Shown here in pieces: positions 51,172 to 60,800 of a stretch of DNA of 64,000 nucleotides (its first letter is position 1; every line of letters begins with the position of its first letter). Under the pieces are notes generated by a model, which made no database searches, had not been told where the DNA came from, and saw nothing but the letters and a program-made list of their open reading frames with translations. Source of the DNA: Phycisphaerales bacterium (GTDB lineage: Bacteria > Planctomycetota > Phycisphaerae > Phycisphaerales > UBA1924); contig JAJDDJ010000009.1 of the NCBI GenBank assembly GCA_029260395.1, positions 1 to 64,000 on the forward strand, in the 5' to 3' direction. A program made the position numbers and the translations under genes.

Positions 51172-52479
51172 TCACTCCGCGAGCAGTCCGTCGATGATCG
51201 ATTCCCACTGCTGCTGTTGCTGGCGGTAGGCATCGCCGGTGGCGGGGCCGGTGAAGCCGGTGTGGATGGCGACGACCTCGTTGCTCGCGTTCAAGAACAG
51301 CGTGGTCGGGTAGCTTCGGACCCTATCGAGCAGGCGGACCGACTCGGTGGCCTTGGCCTTGTCGCTCACGCCGGCGATGAGGATGGGCCAGTCGGTGGTG
51401 CCGTCGAGGTTGTGGCGCTGCTTGTAGCGTTCGATCTGCTGGACGCTGCGCGCGTGGTCATCGGTCAGCTCGAAGGCGAGCGCGACCACGCCGAGGTCGC
51501 CCTCGTGCTTGGCCTTGAGACGGCGGATCTCTTTGGCTGCGTCGGCGCAGTTGGGACACCACGTGCCGAACAGCTCGACGATGCGGGCCTTGCCGCCCTG
51601 CTGGTCGAGCGCGTCGGTCAGGCGGACCGCGTTGCCGTCGAGGTCGGTGAAGGTCAGCTCGCGGAGGTCGATGTCATCGTTGAGCGAGGTTTGGCTAAAG
51701 GCGTCGGGCAGCTGGGCGTTTGGATCGCGCGCAGCGGTCCAGGTCTCGTGCCACCAGTCACCGCTCCAGAAGTCGCCGGCGATAGTGCCGTCGTCGTTCA
51801 TGCGGGCGTGGAAGAGGAACGCGTGAGCGCCGTCGAAGGTGGAGAGGCGCATGAGGTCACCATCGACCTGCCCGTAGAGGTAGCGGTAGTCGCCGGTGGT
51901 GGTGAGGAATGTGCCGGTGGCGATCTGGTCTTCGTTCACCGTGAACTCGCCGACAGCGAGGTCGTCCGATGATGGGAACTTGACGGACCAGCGGCCGGTG
52001 AAGTCCGCGGGGGGAGCGGCTGGCTCGATGCGGTCGAATAGGTAGTCCGACTCTTGCCTCTTTGCCGCGATCGGAATGACGGCGATTCTTGGCGTACCGT
52101 CATCGTTGAGGCCACGGTTCTTGGTCCATGTGCCTTTGAGTGTGCCGGAGTGCTTGCCGCGCAAAGCAATCGCTGAATCGAAGTGCGGAAAGCGGACCTC
52201 TAACACCGTGTCTTCCCCGGATCTCGTCGTCGGCTTGAATGTGACGTCGAACAGGCTCACTTGAGCTGAGGGAACCGCCCCTGACCAAGAGTCACCCGCG
52301 CCGTGAATGATCATGTCAAAAGGAAGTGGGCCGCCCGGCGTCTCTAACTCGGCGATGAAGAAGTGCTTCGCAGGCCGGACACCGTTATTGACTTCCCAGC
52401 CGTGCTTGCGGCCAATTATCGCCAAACCTGCTAAGCCGAAGCAGACTAAGACTATTACAACTTGCTTCATCTTTGGCAT
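51172..52479 (-). CDS. TlpA-like thioredoxin-fold protein with long N-terminal domain
   Basis: The 435-residue protein begins with a hydrophobic segment (MKQVVIVLVCFGLAGLAII), likely a signal anchor. An N-terminal beta-rich domain of about 220 residues (SVKFPSSDDLAVGEFTV) is of unknown type. The C-terminal thioredoxin-like domain holds FGTWCPNCADAA with the redox-active CPNC and a cis-Pro region (SYPTTLFL). It would reduce or rearrange disulfides in exported proteins. The start follows the stop of the O-methyltransferase by two bases, so both form one transcript. The first part is lower in GC than the neighbours. Confidence 0.83.
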   Translation of the reverse strand: MPKMKQVVIVLVCFGLAGLAIIGRKHGWEVNNGVRPAKHFFIAELETPGGPLPFDMIIHGAGDSWSGAVPSAQVSLFDVTFKPTTRSGEDTVLEVRFPHFDSAIALRGKHSGTLKGTWTKNRGLNDDGTPRIAVIPIAAKRQESDYLFDRIEPAAPPADFTGRWSVKFPSSDDLAVGEFTVNEDQIATGTFLTTTGDYRYLYGQVDGDLMRLSTFDGAHAFLFHARMNDDGTIAGDFWSGDWWHETWTAARDPNAQLPDAFSQTSLNDDIDLRELTFTDLDGNAVRLTDALDQQGGKARIVELFGTWCPNCADAAKEIRRLKAKHEGDLGVVALAFELTDDHARSVQQIERYKQRHNLDGTTDWPILIAGVSDKAKATESVRLLDRVRSYPTTLFLNASNEVVAIHTGFTGPATGDAYRQQQQQWESIIDGLLAE

Positions 52480-52481
52480 CA

Positions 52482-53147
52482 CTACTTCTTTCTCGCCACC
52501 AGCACGCCCTCGCGGATGGGCAGGCAGCTTGCATCAAAGTCGGGGTCGGCGGCCACGAGCCGGTTGAAACGGTCGGCGGCGGCGTGGCTCTCGTTGAGCG
52601 CGGGGTCCTGGTCGATCCACCAGTCGCCGCTGCCCAGGGCGTTGTCCGCCACCAGCAGCCCGCCGGGACGGAGCAGCTTATTGGCGTGCGGCAGGTAGTC
52701 CGGGTACTCGGTCTTGATGGCATCGAGGAACACCAGATCGACCGAGCCTGCGCCGAGTTCACGGGTGAGCTTGGGAAGTTCTTCGAGGCCCGTCGAGCGG
52801 CGGATGTCGATGCGGTCGGCAAGGCCCACCGACGCAAAGTGCTGCTGGGCGAAGTCCGCGTGCAGCGGGACGGGCTCGATGGTGATCAGCCTGCCGCCGG
52901 GAGTTAGCCCGCGCGCGAGCCAAGTCCCCGAGTAACCGGCGAGCGTGCCGACCTCGATGATGGTGCGCGCCCCGGCGAGCCTTGCGAGCAGCAGCAAGAA
53001 GCGGCCCACGCCGGCGCTGATGGCAATATCCGGGATGCCCGCCGCGATCGCGCGGTCCATCAGCGTGGCCATGGCCTCGTCATCCCGCCCGAAGACCTCG
53101 TCCAGATACTCAGTGGTCGCGTTCCAGCGGGCGGGGGTCATGTCCAT
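52482..53147 (-). CDS. O-methyltransferase (family 3 type)
   Basis: The 221-residue soluble protein shows IIEVGTLAGYSGTWLARGL (about residues 63-81) for SAM, ITIEPVP for the acidic strand and VDLVFLDAIKTEYPDYL (about 136-152) with the metal-binding Asp. This matches catechol-type O-methyltransferases, which methylate hydroxyl groups of small aromatics. Exact substrate unknown. The start at 53147 follows the TATTCT box by six bases. It is co-transcribed with the thioredoxin-like gene. Confidence 0.88.
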   Translation of the reverse strand: MDMTPARWNATTEYLDEVFGRDDEAMATLMDRAIAAGIPDIAISAGVGRFLLLLARLAGARTIIEVGTLAGYSGTWLARGLTPGGRLITIEPVPLHADFAQQHFASVGLADRIDIRRSTGLEELPKLTRELGAGSVDLVFLDAIKTEYPDYLPHANKLLRPGGLLVADNALGSGDWWIDQDPALNESHAAADRFNRLVAADPDFDASCLPIREGVLVARKK

Positions 53148-53159
53148 GTTGGCAGAATA
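53148..53159 (-). promoter_or_regulatory. Leaderless-type -10 element (TATTCT)
   Basis: TATTCT at 53159-53154 is six bases from ATG 53147. The divergent ribB-like gene has its own box 80 bases away. Confidence 0.6.
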
Positions 53160-53240
53160 GGGCGATTTGGTGATCGCGTGATTGAATGGTGTGAACGGGC
53201 GATGTGACGGACAAGGCGGAAGAACCCTTGCTAGCCGCTC

Positions 53241-53252
53241 TACCATGGTTCC
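53241..53252 (+). promoter_or_regulatory. Leaderless-type -10 element (TACCAT)
   Basis: TACCAT at 53241-53246 is six bases before ATG 53253. A leaderless transcript leaves no room for an FMN riboswitch. Confidence 0.6.
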
Positions 53253-54425
53253 ATGCCTGAAGCCGAATCGCCGTTCGCGTCCATTCCCGAGATTCTTGAC
53301 GAGCTCCGCGCAGGGCGGATGGTCGTGCTGACGGACGACGAGGACCGCGAGAACGAGGGCGACCTGGTGATGGGGGCGGAGTTCGTGACCGCCGAGGCGG
53401 TGTCGTTCATGCTGCGGGAGGCGGCGGGGTACCTCTTTGTGAGCCTGACCGAAGCGGACTGCGACCGGCTGAACCTGCACGCGCAGTCGGCGGTGAACAC
53501 ATCGGTGCGCGGCACGCCGCTTACGGTTTCGGTCGATGGCCACCCCAAGCACGGGTTCACGACGGGCGTGTCGGCGTTCGAGCGGGCCAAGACGATCAAG
53601 CTGATGACCGATCCGTCGTCGGTGCCGGGCGACCTGGTGCGGCCGGGGCACATCAACCCGCTTCGCGCGCGCGACGGCGGGGTATTGGTGCGCATCGGGC
53701 AGACCGAGGGCAGCGTCGATCTGTGCAAGCTCGCGGGAATCAAGCCCGCAGCGATGGGCATCGAGATCATGCGGCCCGACGGCGAGATGGCGCGAGTGCC
53801 TGACTTACTCAAGTTCTGCGCGAAGCACGGCATGAAGATGTGCAGCGTCAAGCAGATCATCGAGCACCGGCTCGCGGAATCGCCCATCGTCGAAAGGCTG
53901 GAACCCAAGAGCGGGCGGACGATCCATACCGATCTCGGCGATTTCACGCTCTTCGCGTTTCGGAGCGTGGTCGATCCGCAGCCTCACCTGGCGCTGACGG
54001 TCGGCGGCGTGGGCGTGCCGGGCGCGAATGGTGTAACAGCGGATACGGACGAACCAACGCTGGTACGCGTGCACCGCCGGGACCTGCTGGGCGACATCTT
54101 TGGTGAGTGCTCCGACGGCAGCTCGCGGGACGTGGTGCGTGCCTCGATGAAGCGGATCCAGGACGAGGGCCGGGGCGCGATCGTGTACCTGCGACCCGCC
54201 GAGAGCGGCGGCGACTGGCGGGCGGAACTGCAGCGGCCGTTTGATTTCAGCGATGAGGATGCGCCACGCCGAAGCGTGCAGGCCGGGATGGTCGAGTACG
54301 GCACAGGCAGCCAGATCCTGCGGGCGCTCGGGCTCAAGCGGCTTCGGCTGCTCACCAACAGCGCGACCGAGTACCCGCAGCTTCAGGCTTTCGGGCTGGA
54401 GATCGCTGAACGGGTTGGGGTTTAG
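53253..54425 (+). CDS. RibB with degenerate GTP cyclohydrolase II domain (RibBX-like)
   Basis: The N-terminal about 200 residues are a complete 3,4-dihydroxy-2-butanone-4-phosphate synthase (DDEDRENEGDLV, ALTVTP-like SVDGHPKHGF, and TEGSVDLCKLAG), a riboflavin step. The C-terminal about 190 residues align with GTP cyclohydrolase II but have lost the zinc ligands: the site normally reading HSECLTGD...RCDCG reads HRRDLLGDIF then ECSDGSS. The second activity is therefore probably absent, as in proteins called RibBX, and a separate RibA should exist elsewhere. 390 residues in total. Confidence 0.85.
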   Translation: MPEAESPFASIPEILDELRAGRMVVLTDDEDRENEGDLVMGAEFVTAEAVSFMLREAAGYLFVSLTEADCDRLNLHAQSAVNTSVRGTPLTVSVDGHPKHGFTTGVSAFERAKTIKLMTDPSSVPGDLVRPGHINPLRARDGGVLVRIGQTEGSVDLCKLAGIKPAAMGIEIMRPDGEMARVPDLLKFCAKHGMKMCSVKQIIEHRLAESPIVERLEPKSGRTIHTDLGDFTLFAFRSVVDPQPHLALTVGGVGVPGANGVTADTDEPTLVRVHRRDLLGDIFGECSDGSSRDVVRASMKRIQDEGRGAIVYLRPAESGGDWRAELQRPFDFSDEDAPRRSVQAGMVEYGTGSQILRALGLKRLRLLTNSATEYPQLQAFGLEIAERVGV

Positions 54426-54503
54426 AGAGTCGGGCAGCCGGGCAGATTGGCCCTGAGCCGCGGGCGTGAGCACGCGGGCAAGGAAAGGGACATCGCTTTC
54501 GAG

Positions 54504-54523
54504 CCGGGGGCGGAAGCCCCCGG
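54504..54523. repeat. GC-rich palindrome
   Basis: CCGGGGGC, loop GGAA, GCCCCCGG in the 254-bp region between the RibBX-like gene and the next. No T-run follows. It resembles the other GC-rich palindromes of the window. Confidence 0.5.
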
Positions 54524-54679
54524 AGATGGTTCAGGCTCTGGTTTCCACTTGCCTTCTCGCAAGAGTGTGGGATCGCCTCTGGACCCGGGACCGCGTTTCG
54601 GGGATACTGCCCAAGACCCAGAATCCAGCGTCGGCCCAGTTGGGCTTGGCGCACGAACGGTCACACAAGGAGCATCAGC

Positions 54680-55426
54680 ATGTGTCTTCTCAGCGGAATG
54701 TGCAGCGGCAGGAATTCGGTCGTGGTAGGCAGTGCGGCGATCGTCGCGCTCGTGGGCGGAATACTGGCCAACGACGGCGACCACAAGAATGAAGCCAAGC
54801 CCGTAGCGGCGGTCAGCCTCCAACAAGACGGCGGGCTCATGCAGGAGGGACGCGAGCTGCTGAAAGATTCCAAGCAGGCGGCTCAGGACGCGATCGACGC
54901 TGTGCAGGACGAGCTTGACCCCGACGCGATGATGGAAGCTTGGATGAAGGCCGGTACACCCGGCGAGCACCACAAGCTGCTCGACGACATCGTCGGCAAC
55001 TTCACCGCCGAGATGACCATGGTCAACGGCCCGGACCTGCCCGAAGAGACCATGACCGGCAAGTGCGTGAACACATGGGTGCTCGATGGCCGGTACGTAC
55101 AGAGCGAGTTCTACGGCGCCTGGGGAGACATGCCATTCAAGGGCATGGGATTTACGGCGTACTCCAACGCGGACGAAGAAGTGCAGAGCATCTGGATGGA
55201 CTCGTTCAGCACGCTGATGGAGATGGCGACCGGCACGATGGACCTCGACAAGCGGACCATGCACCTGACCGCCAACACCACAGACCCGGCGATGGGCATG
55301 AAGGTTGATGTGGATGAAGTGTTCACGATCCACAGCCGCGACAAGCACACGTTCGTGCGCAAGACCCTGCTCCCCGACGGCACGGAAACGCACAAGATGA
55401 CGATCGTGTACACCCGGACAGACTGA
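54680..55426 (+). CDS. Secreted DUF1579-like protein
   Basis: The 248-residue precursor has a hydrophobic N-terminus (SVVVGSAAIVALVGGILAND) as signal or anchor. The later part matches DUF1579: WMKAGTPGEHHKLL, then VGNFTAEMTM, beta-strands such as GRYVQSEFYG and the ending KMTIVYTR. DUF1579 proteins are predicted beta-barrel-like calycin folds of unknown ligand. AAGGAG lies before ATG 54680. A strong terminator follows. Confidence 0.75.
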   Translation: MCLLSGMCSGRNSVVVGSAAIVALVGGILANDGDHKNEAKPVAAVSLQQDGGLMQEGRELLKDSKQAAQDAIDAVQDELDPDAMMEAWMKAGTPGEHHKLLDDIVGNFTAEMTMVNGPDLPEETMTGKCVNTWVLDGRYVQSEFYGAWGDMPFKGMGFTAYSNADEEVQSIWMDSFSTLMEMATGTMDLDKRTMHLTANTTDPAMGMKVDVDEVFTIHSRDKHTFVRKTLLPDGTETHKMTIVYTRTD

Positions 55427-55455
55427 TCGCCCGCGTCCACGCAACGCAACTTTGA

Positions 55456-55480
55456 AGCCCCGCGACGAGCGGGGTTTTTC
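55456..55480 (+). terminator. Rho-independent terminator
   Basis: CCCCGC and GCGGGG around GACGA, then TTTTTC. Confidence 0.92.
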
Positions 55481-55528
55481 TACTGGTATCCGTGCTCTTT
55501 ACCAGCCTGGGCGCGAGGCCTCGGGCTC

Positions 55529-56737
55529 TCACAGCCTCTCAAGGCGCGGAAGCTCGCCCACCAACGGCCGGCAGTAGTCCATGAACGCATCGCTCACGTC
55601 GTGGTGCCCTTTGATGTACTCGCTCGGCAGGTGCCGCGTCTTGGCGGCGACCGCGGTCAGTTCAACCCGCTTGTACGCCGCGGCGTAGGGCTGGCCCGAG
55701 CCCGGGGCGTGGACGCGGGTGATGGCGATGGAGCCATCGACATCGCCACCGAGCGCAAGGCTTGCGGCGAAGCGGCCGCTGCCGCGCGCCTCGGCCTGGT
55801 CGATCGGTGAGGCATCGGGCCAGCACCGCTGGAGATAGCCGAAGGTGTCCGCTCTGACCCTGTGCGCTTTGCCGCTGGGCGCGGGCGGGAGCTTCTCTTT
55901 GAGCAGATCGCTGAGGGCATCGCCCAGCGCGCCCGAGCCGCTGAGTTGCACGTTGCCGTGGTCGTCGACCTGGCCGCTCTTGATGAGCGTGGCGCCGATG
56001 GATTCGCCCGCAGCGTTCTGGATGCCCTCGCTGACCGCGACCTGGCACCGGCCCTCGCTCTTGAGCGCTGCTGCGACATCGGCGACGAAGCGGTCGGTAT
56101 CGAACGCGACCTCGGGAACATAGATAAGGTGCGGCGCGCCCGCGGTTGAGATGTCTCGCGCCAGCGCGCTCGCTGCGGTCAAGAACCCCGCGTGGCGGCC
56201 CATGATGACATTGATCTTCACGCCCGGGATTGAGGCATTGTCGAGCCCGTCGGCAGCACACGCCATCGCGACAAACCGCGCAGCCGAGGGAAAGCCCGGC
56301 GTGTGGTCGTTTTCCATCAGGTCGTTGTCAACCGTCTTGGGCACATGAAAGCAGCGGAGCTCGATGCCCTTGGATTTGGCCAACTCGTTGACGATTCGGC
56401 AGGTATCCGAGCTGTCGTTGCCGCCGATGTAGAAGAACAAGCCGATGCTGTGCTTCTGGCACGCTGCGAGAATGCGTTCGCAGTAGGCCTGATCGGGCTT
56501 CTCTCGCGTTGAGCCCAGACCCGCTGAGGGCGAGGCCGCGACACGGTCGAGCCGGGCATCATCGATGCTCGTGAGGTCGACGAGATCGTCTTTGACGAGG
56601 CCCGACACGCCGTGGCGCATGCCGAAAATAGTGCCCTTGAAGCCGCCCTGACGGAGGCCCTGGACAACGCCGACCATGGACTGGTTGATGACAGCGGTGG
56701 GCCCGCCCGACTGACCGATGACCGCGTTGATGCTCAT
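55529..56737 (-). CDS. 6-phosphofructokinase, probably pyrophosphate-dependent
   Basis: The 402-residue protein phosphorylates fructose 6-phosphate in glycolysis. IGQSGGPTAVINQS (about residues 5-18) forms the phosphoryl-donor loop and YIGGNDSSDT (about 110-119) the GGxDS-type site that in this branch favours pyrophosphate over ATP. Further landmarks are PKTVDNDL (about 139-146) and IMGRHAGFLT (about 190-199). AGGAG upstream of ATG 56737 and the family start point fix the N-terminus. Donor assignment is inference from the site and length. Confidence 0.85.
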   Translation of the reverse strand: MSINAVIGQSGGPTAVINQSMVGVVQGLRQGGFKGTIFGMRHGVSGLVKDDLVDLTSIDDARLDRVAASPSAGLGSTREKPDQAYCERILAACQKHSIGLFFYIGGNDSSDTCRIVNELAKSKGIELRCFHVPKTVDNDLMENDHTPGFPSAARFVAMACAADGLDNASIPGVKINVIMGRHAGFLTAASALARDISTAGAPHLIYVPEVAFDTDRFVADVAAALKSEGRCQVAVSEGIQNAAGESIGATLIKSGQVDDHGNVQLSGSGALGDALSDLLKEKLPPAPSGKAHRVRADTFGYLQRCWPDASPIDQAEARGSGRFAASLALGGDVDGSIAITRVHAPGSGQPYAAAYKRVELTAVAAKTRHLPSEYIKGHHDVSDAFMDYCRPLVGELPRLERL

Positions 56738-57108
56738 ACCGATCCTGCTCCTCGTTGCCATGTCGCCACCAGCGTAGGGTGGTGATGCGTTCGATCCATG
56801 CACCAGATTGGGCGATGGGCTGTGACTGGGTGCCCCCACTCCGTTTGGGGGGTGGTGGGAGCCTATCGAGGCGTTGAACGCCCCGTGTGGATTCCGCCCG
56901 CTCACTCAATGTTCGGATTCTAGTTGGCTTCTCCTCAGCGACGGGGTGGGTGGGTGGCGCGACCTCACTATTCAGCGGAAGCGGAAGAAAACCCTTGCAA
57001 CGTGAAGCGGAGAGCCGGTACATTGAGCCTCGGAGAAGACCATTGTCATGGATCCAATGCGAGCGTTTCCAGCTCATTAGATTCTGGCGATGGCCGAGGA
57101 TCATTGAG
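56738..57108. other. Divergent intergenic region with promoter
   Basis: The region between the phosphofructokinase and the PEP-CTERM gene holds no gene. It has a rightward promoter TTGCAA (56995-57000), 18 bases, TACATT (57019-57024), leaving a leader of about 80 bases, and a C/G-rich palindrome-like patch near 56831-56851. Confidence 0.55.
56995..57024 (+). promoter_or_regulatory. Promoter of the PEP-CTERM protein gene
   Basis: TTGCAA, 18 bases, TACATT. The spacing equals that of the tRNA-Thr promoter. This gene has an untranslated leader and GAGGAT near its start, unlike the leaderless class. Confidence 0.55.
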
Positions 57109-57747
57109 ATGAAACTACAATCGGCATCGTGCTTACTTCTGGCGGTCTCGGGCACCGCCCTTGGCCAGACCATCGAACTGATGGACCTCGAACTGGGCAC
57201 CGCAAACGGCACGGCCGTGGCCAAGTCTTGGACCGAAGGCAGCGTCACGCTCAACGTCACCACGGGCAACGGCACGATGGAACACATCGGAGTTGGCCAG
57301 TATGCGGGCCTGTGGTTCTCGCAAAACATTACAGCAGACGGAACGTACAGCTTCGATTTCAACGGCCAGGGGGCCACCTATTTCGAGATCGGCATCGATG
57401 CCATCAGCGGTACAGCGGGACTGCCCGTTGAGTCGTTGACCGAATGGATGGTGGTCGGCGGAACGCCCATCGTCGATTTCGTCAACGTGTCGGGCGGCCT
57501 GATGGTCTCGGGCCAGCCGAACGTAGCTGCGCTGGTGTTCGTACAAGCGGTGGGTGCGGACAACGGCATCCTCCGCATGGGCATTTCGAGCCCGACGCCC
57601 TTCACCTCGGTGTCATTCCGCCACATGCAGAACCCGGATCAGCAGGGCAGCGTTATCGAGTACCTGCGTGCGGACATCGTCCCCTCCCCCGCCTCGGCCG
57701 CTGTGCTCGGCCTCGGAGGGCTCATGGCGACCCGTCGCCGCCGCTAA
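57109..57747 (+). CDS. Secreted PEP-CTERM-like protein of unknown function
   Basis: The 212-residue precursor has a signal peptide (MKLQSASCLLLAVSGTALG), a beta-rich central domain (FDFNGQGATYFEIGIDAISG) and a C-terminal sorting tail VPSPASAAVLGLGGLMATRR. The tail is like the PEP-CTERM motif used by exosortases to anchor proteins in the envelope. No catalytic residues are recognised; it may be a surface or matrix protein. A terminator follows. Confidence 0.75.
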   Translation: MKLQSASCLLLAVSGTALGQTIELMDLELGTANGTAVAKSWTEGSVTLNVTTGNGTMEHIGVGQYAGLWFSQNITADGTYSFDFNGQGATYFEIGIDAISGTAGLPVESLTEWMVVGGTPIVDFVNVSGGLMVSGQPNVAALVFVQAVGADNGILRMGISSPTPFTSVSFRHMQNPDQQGSVIEYLRADIVPSPASAAVLGLGGLMATRRRR

Positions 57748-57772
57748 ACCGGGAAACCTCTTGTCAGTTCAC

Positions 57773-57810
57773 GCCGCCTTTGGCCGAGGTGCCCAAGGCG
57801 GCTTTCTTTT
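57773..57810 (+). terminator. Rho-independent terminator
   Basis: GCCGCCTT and AAGGCGGC enclose a 14-base loop, followed by TTTCTTTT. Confidence 0.85.
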
Positions 57811-57844
57811 GCGCTTGCCCGTTACGCTGGCTTGGGCGGGCCGA

Positions 57845-57856
57845 TACGCTGGGGCC
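57845..57856 (+). promoter_or_regulatory. Leaderless-type -10 element (TACGCT)
   Basis: TACGCT at 57845-57850 is six bases from ATG 57857, right after the terminator. Confidence 0.6.
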
Positions 57857-60800
57857 ATGCTTCGACACACCTGTTTGTCTTTCGTAGCGGTCGCCATGAC
57901 CATCGGGACCGCTGGCATCGCTGCCGCCCAGGTCAGCCAGACCTCACCGCTCAACCCGCCGCCCAACGGCCCGCGCAAGACATCGCCCGGCGCGACGGTC
58001 TTGATCGCTGACCATGTACACGTTCGCCCCGGCGCGGACGCGGTGCGTGCAGCCATCGTTCTGGAAGACGGCGCGATCAAGTCGGTCGTCACCAACCCCG
58101 GTGACCGCGAGTGGCCCAATTCGCTGGTCCATCAGCTTGGCGATGCCCACGTCTACGCGGGCTTCATCGATGCCCACCAGCCAGTAGACGCTGACTCGCC
58201 CGATGCCGACGGCCCGGGTGCGCACTGGAGCGAGCACGTCATGCCCCAGCGGCGGGCCGTCGATGGCTCCATGCTGAGCGAATCCGCCAAGAACAAGCTC
58301 CGAGGGCTCGGGTTCACCGCAGCCGCTGTCGCGCCCAAGGGCGGCATCTTCGCGGGCCGATCGGCCGTCGTCTCGCTCGCGCCCGAAGAAGGCGACCGCA
58401 GCGAACGCACAAGCACGGTGTACCTTCCCGACGCGTACCACACCCTGAGCTTGACGAGCAGCGGATGGGGCAGCCGGTCGTACCCCACCAGCCAGATGGG
58501 CGCGATCAGCATGATCCGCCAGACGCTTTCGGACGCGGACTACCTCAAGAAGGACAAGGCGGCGAAGGGCACCGCCAACTGCCTGCTTGACCTGAGCAGC
58601 CACAGCAACCTGCCGCTGGTGTTCCGCACAAACGATGAGCTCGAAACCCTCCGCGCAGCGAAGATCGCGGACGAGTTCAACCGCCCGCTGATGGCCATCG
58701 GCACAGGCACGGAGTTCCGCAGGCTCGAAGCGATCGCGGCCCTCAGGGACCGCCCGGGCTTTGCGCTCGTTGTGCCGCTGACCATCCCCGAGGAGCCGGA
58801 TGTCTCGACGGTTGGCCGCGCCGAGGACACGGACCTCCGCACACTGATGACGTGGGAGCAGGCCCCGACCAACCCGCGCCGGCTCCACGACGCGGGCCTG
58901 AAGGTCGCACTGACCGCCAGCGAGATGCGCGACGGCGAGTCGTTCACCAAAAACCTCACCCACGCGATGCAGCTCGGCCTCACTGGCGAGGCTGCCCACG
59001 CGATGCTCACCACCACGCCCGCCGAGATCCTGGGCCTCTCGGGTAGCCTCGGCACGATCGAGCAAGGCAAGAGGGCCAACCTTGTCGTCGCCACCGGCGA
59101 TCTGTTCGATGCTCGCGCACGCTCGGCCAAGAAGGATGCACCCCGCGTGCTGGATGTCTGGATCGACGGCGGCCGCAGTGTCGTCTCAATGCCCGATGCG
59201 CCCACCGTCGACGGCACCTGGCTGCTGACGGTCGGCGACTTCTTCGAGTTGGATATGGCCATCGACGAAGACAAGATCACCTTTACAGAAACCAACGACG
59301 ACGGCTCCACCACCACGAGCAAAGCGCGCAACGCCAAGTTCGGGCCCGAGGGCACCGTCGCCTTCCTCTACGACAACCCCGAAGACGAGGGCGACAACGG
59401 CGCGTACATCATGACCGGCGTGCTCAACGCAGGAGGTTCGATCACAGGCTCGGGCATCCACCCCTCGGGCCGCACCTTCACATGGAACGCGACCACAAAA
59501 GAAACTGATCCGAGCGAGGCCAAACAGCCCGACGCCGCCAAGACCCTGCCCGGCCACTGGAACGCGCTGCTCAGCGGGCAGTTTCAGCTAGGCGTCGAGA
59601 TCACCAAGGACAAAGACGACTGGTCGGCGGCCATTACCGAGACCCTGCCCGACGGCACCGTCGTCCGCCAGGACAACACGTCCGCCACGTTCGTAGACGA
59701 CGAGCTTTCGATCGCGTTCGACCACGCGCCCTTCGGCGATGCGGGCCTGTTCACGCTCGTTGCGCGTGCTGACGGCGACGACACGCTCGCGGGCACCGGC
59801 TCGACCAACTCGGGCCGTGCGTTCGAGTGGACCGCCGACCGAGCATTCGCGGTCCACGTGCCGCCCGCCGAGCTTCCGGGCTACCCGTTCGGGGCGTACG
59901 CCTCCAAAGAACTCCCGCCGCAAGACCGTGTGCTGTTCCGCAGCGCGACGATCTGGACGATGGCCGAAGACGGCATCATCGAAGAGGCCGACCTGCTCAT
60001 CGAGAACGGCAAAATCGCCTACGTCGGCCCATCGAAGGACTGGGTCTTCAAGGCGGGCGAGGAGCCAACGATCCTGACCATGCGTGGCCGGCGCGGACCG
60101 GGCACGCATATCACGCCAGGCCTCATCGACGCCCACTCCCACACCGGCATCTCGCGAGGCGTCAACGAGGCGGGCCAAGCCGTCACCTCCGAGGTCCGCA
60201 TCAGCGATGTCACCGACCCCGATGACATCAACTGGTACCGCCAGCTCGCGGGCGGCGTGACCACTGTCAATTCCATGCACGGCTCGGCCAACCCGATCGG
60301 GGGCCAGACCCAAACCAACAAGGTCCGTTGGGGCGTGGCCACTTCCGACGGCATGCACTTTGAGGATGCCAAGCCGGGCATCAAATTTGCCCTGGGCGAG
60401 AACGTCAAGCAGTCCAACTGGGGCGACGACTTCAAGACCCGATACCCGCAGACCCGCATGGGTGTCGAGACCATCATGCGCGACCGTTTCAACGTCGCGC
60501 GCGAGTACGCCGCGAAGGGCAACAGCGTCCGCCGGGACCTCGAACTCGATGCACTGGTCGAGATTCTCAACGGCGAACGACTCATTCACTGCCACAGTTA
60601 CCGACAGGACGAGATCCTGATGCTCTGCAATATCGCGGGCGATTACGGCTTCAAGATCGGCACGTTCCAGCACGGGCTCGAGGTGTACAAGGTCGCCGAG
60701 CACGTCAAGGAGCACGCGATCGGCGCGAGCATCTTCAGCGACTGGTGGGCCTACAAGGTCGAGGTGCAGGACGCCAACGCCTACGCCGGCCCGCTTCAAG

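Noticed and set aside
53160-53252. Possible FMN riboswitch before the ribB-like gene
   Set aside because: No FMN-aptamer conserved bases are visible and the transcript appears leaderless.
54426-54679. Structured RNA around the CCGGGGGC hairpin
   Set aside because: One short hairpin only; no covariation evidence and similar palindromes occur elsewhere as repeats.
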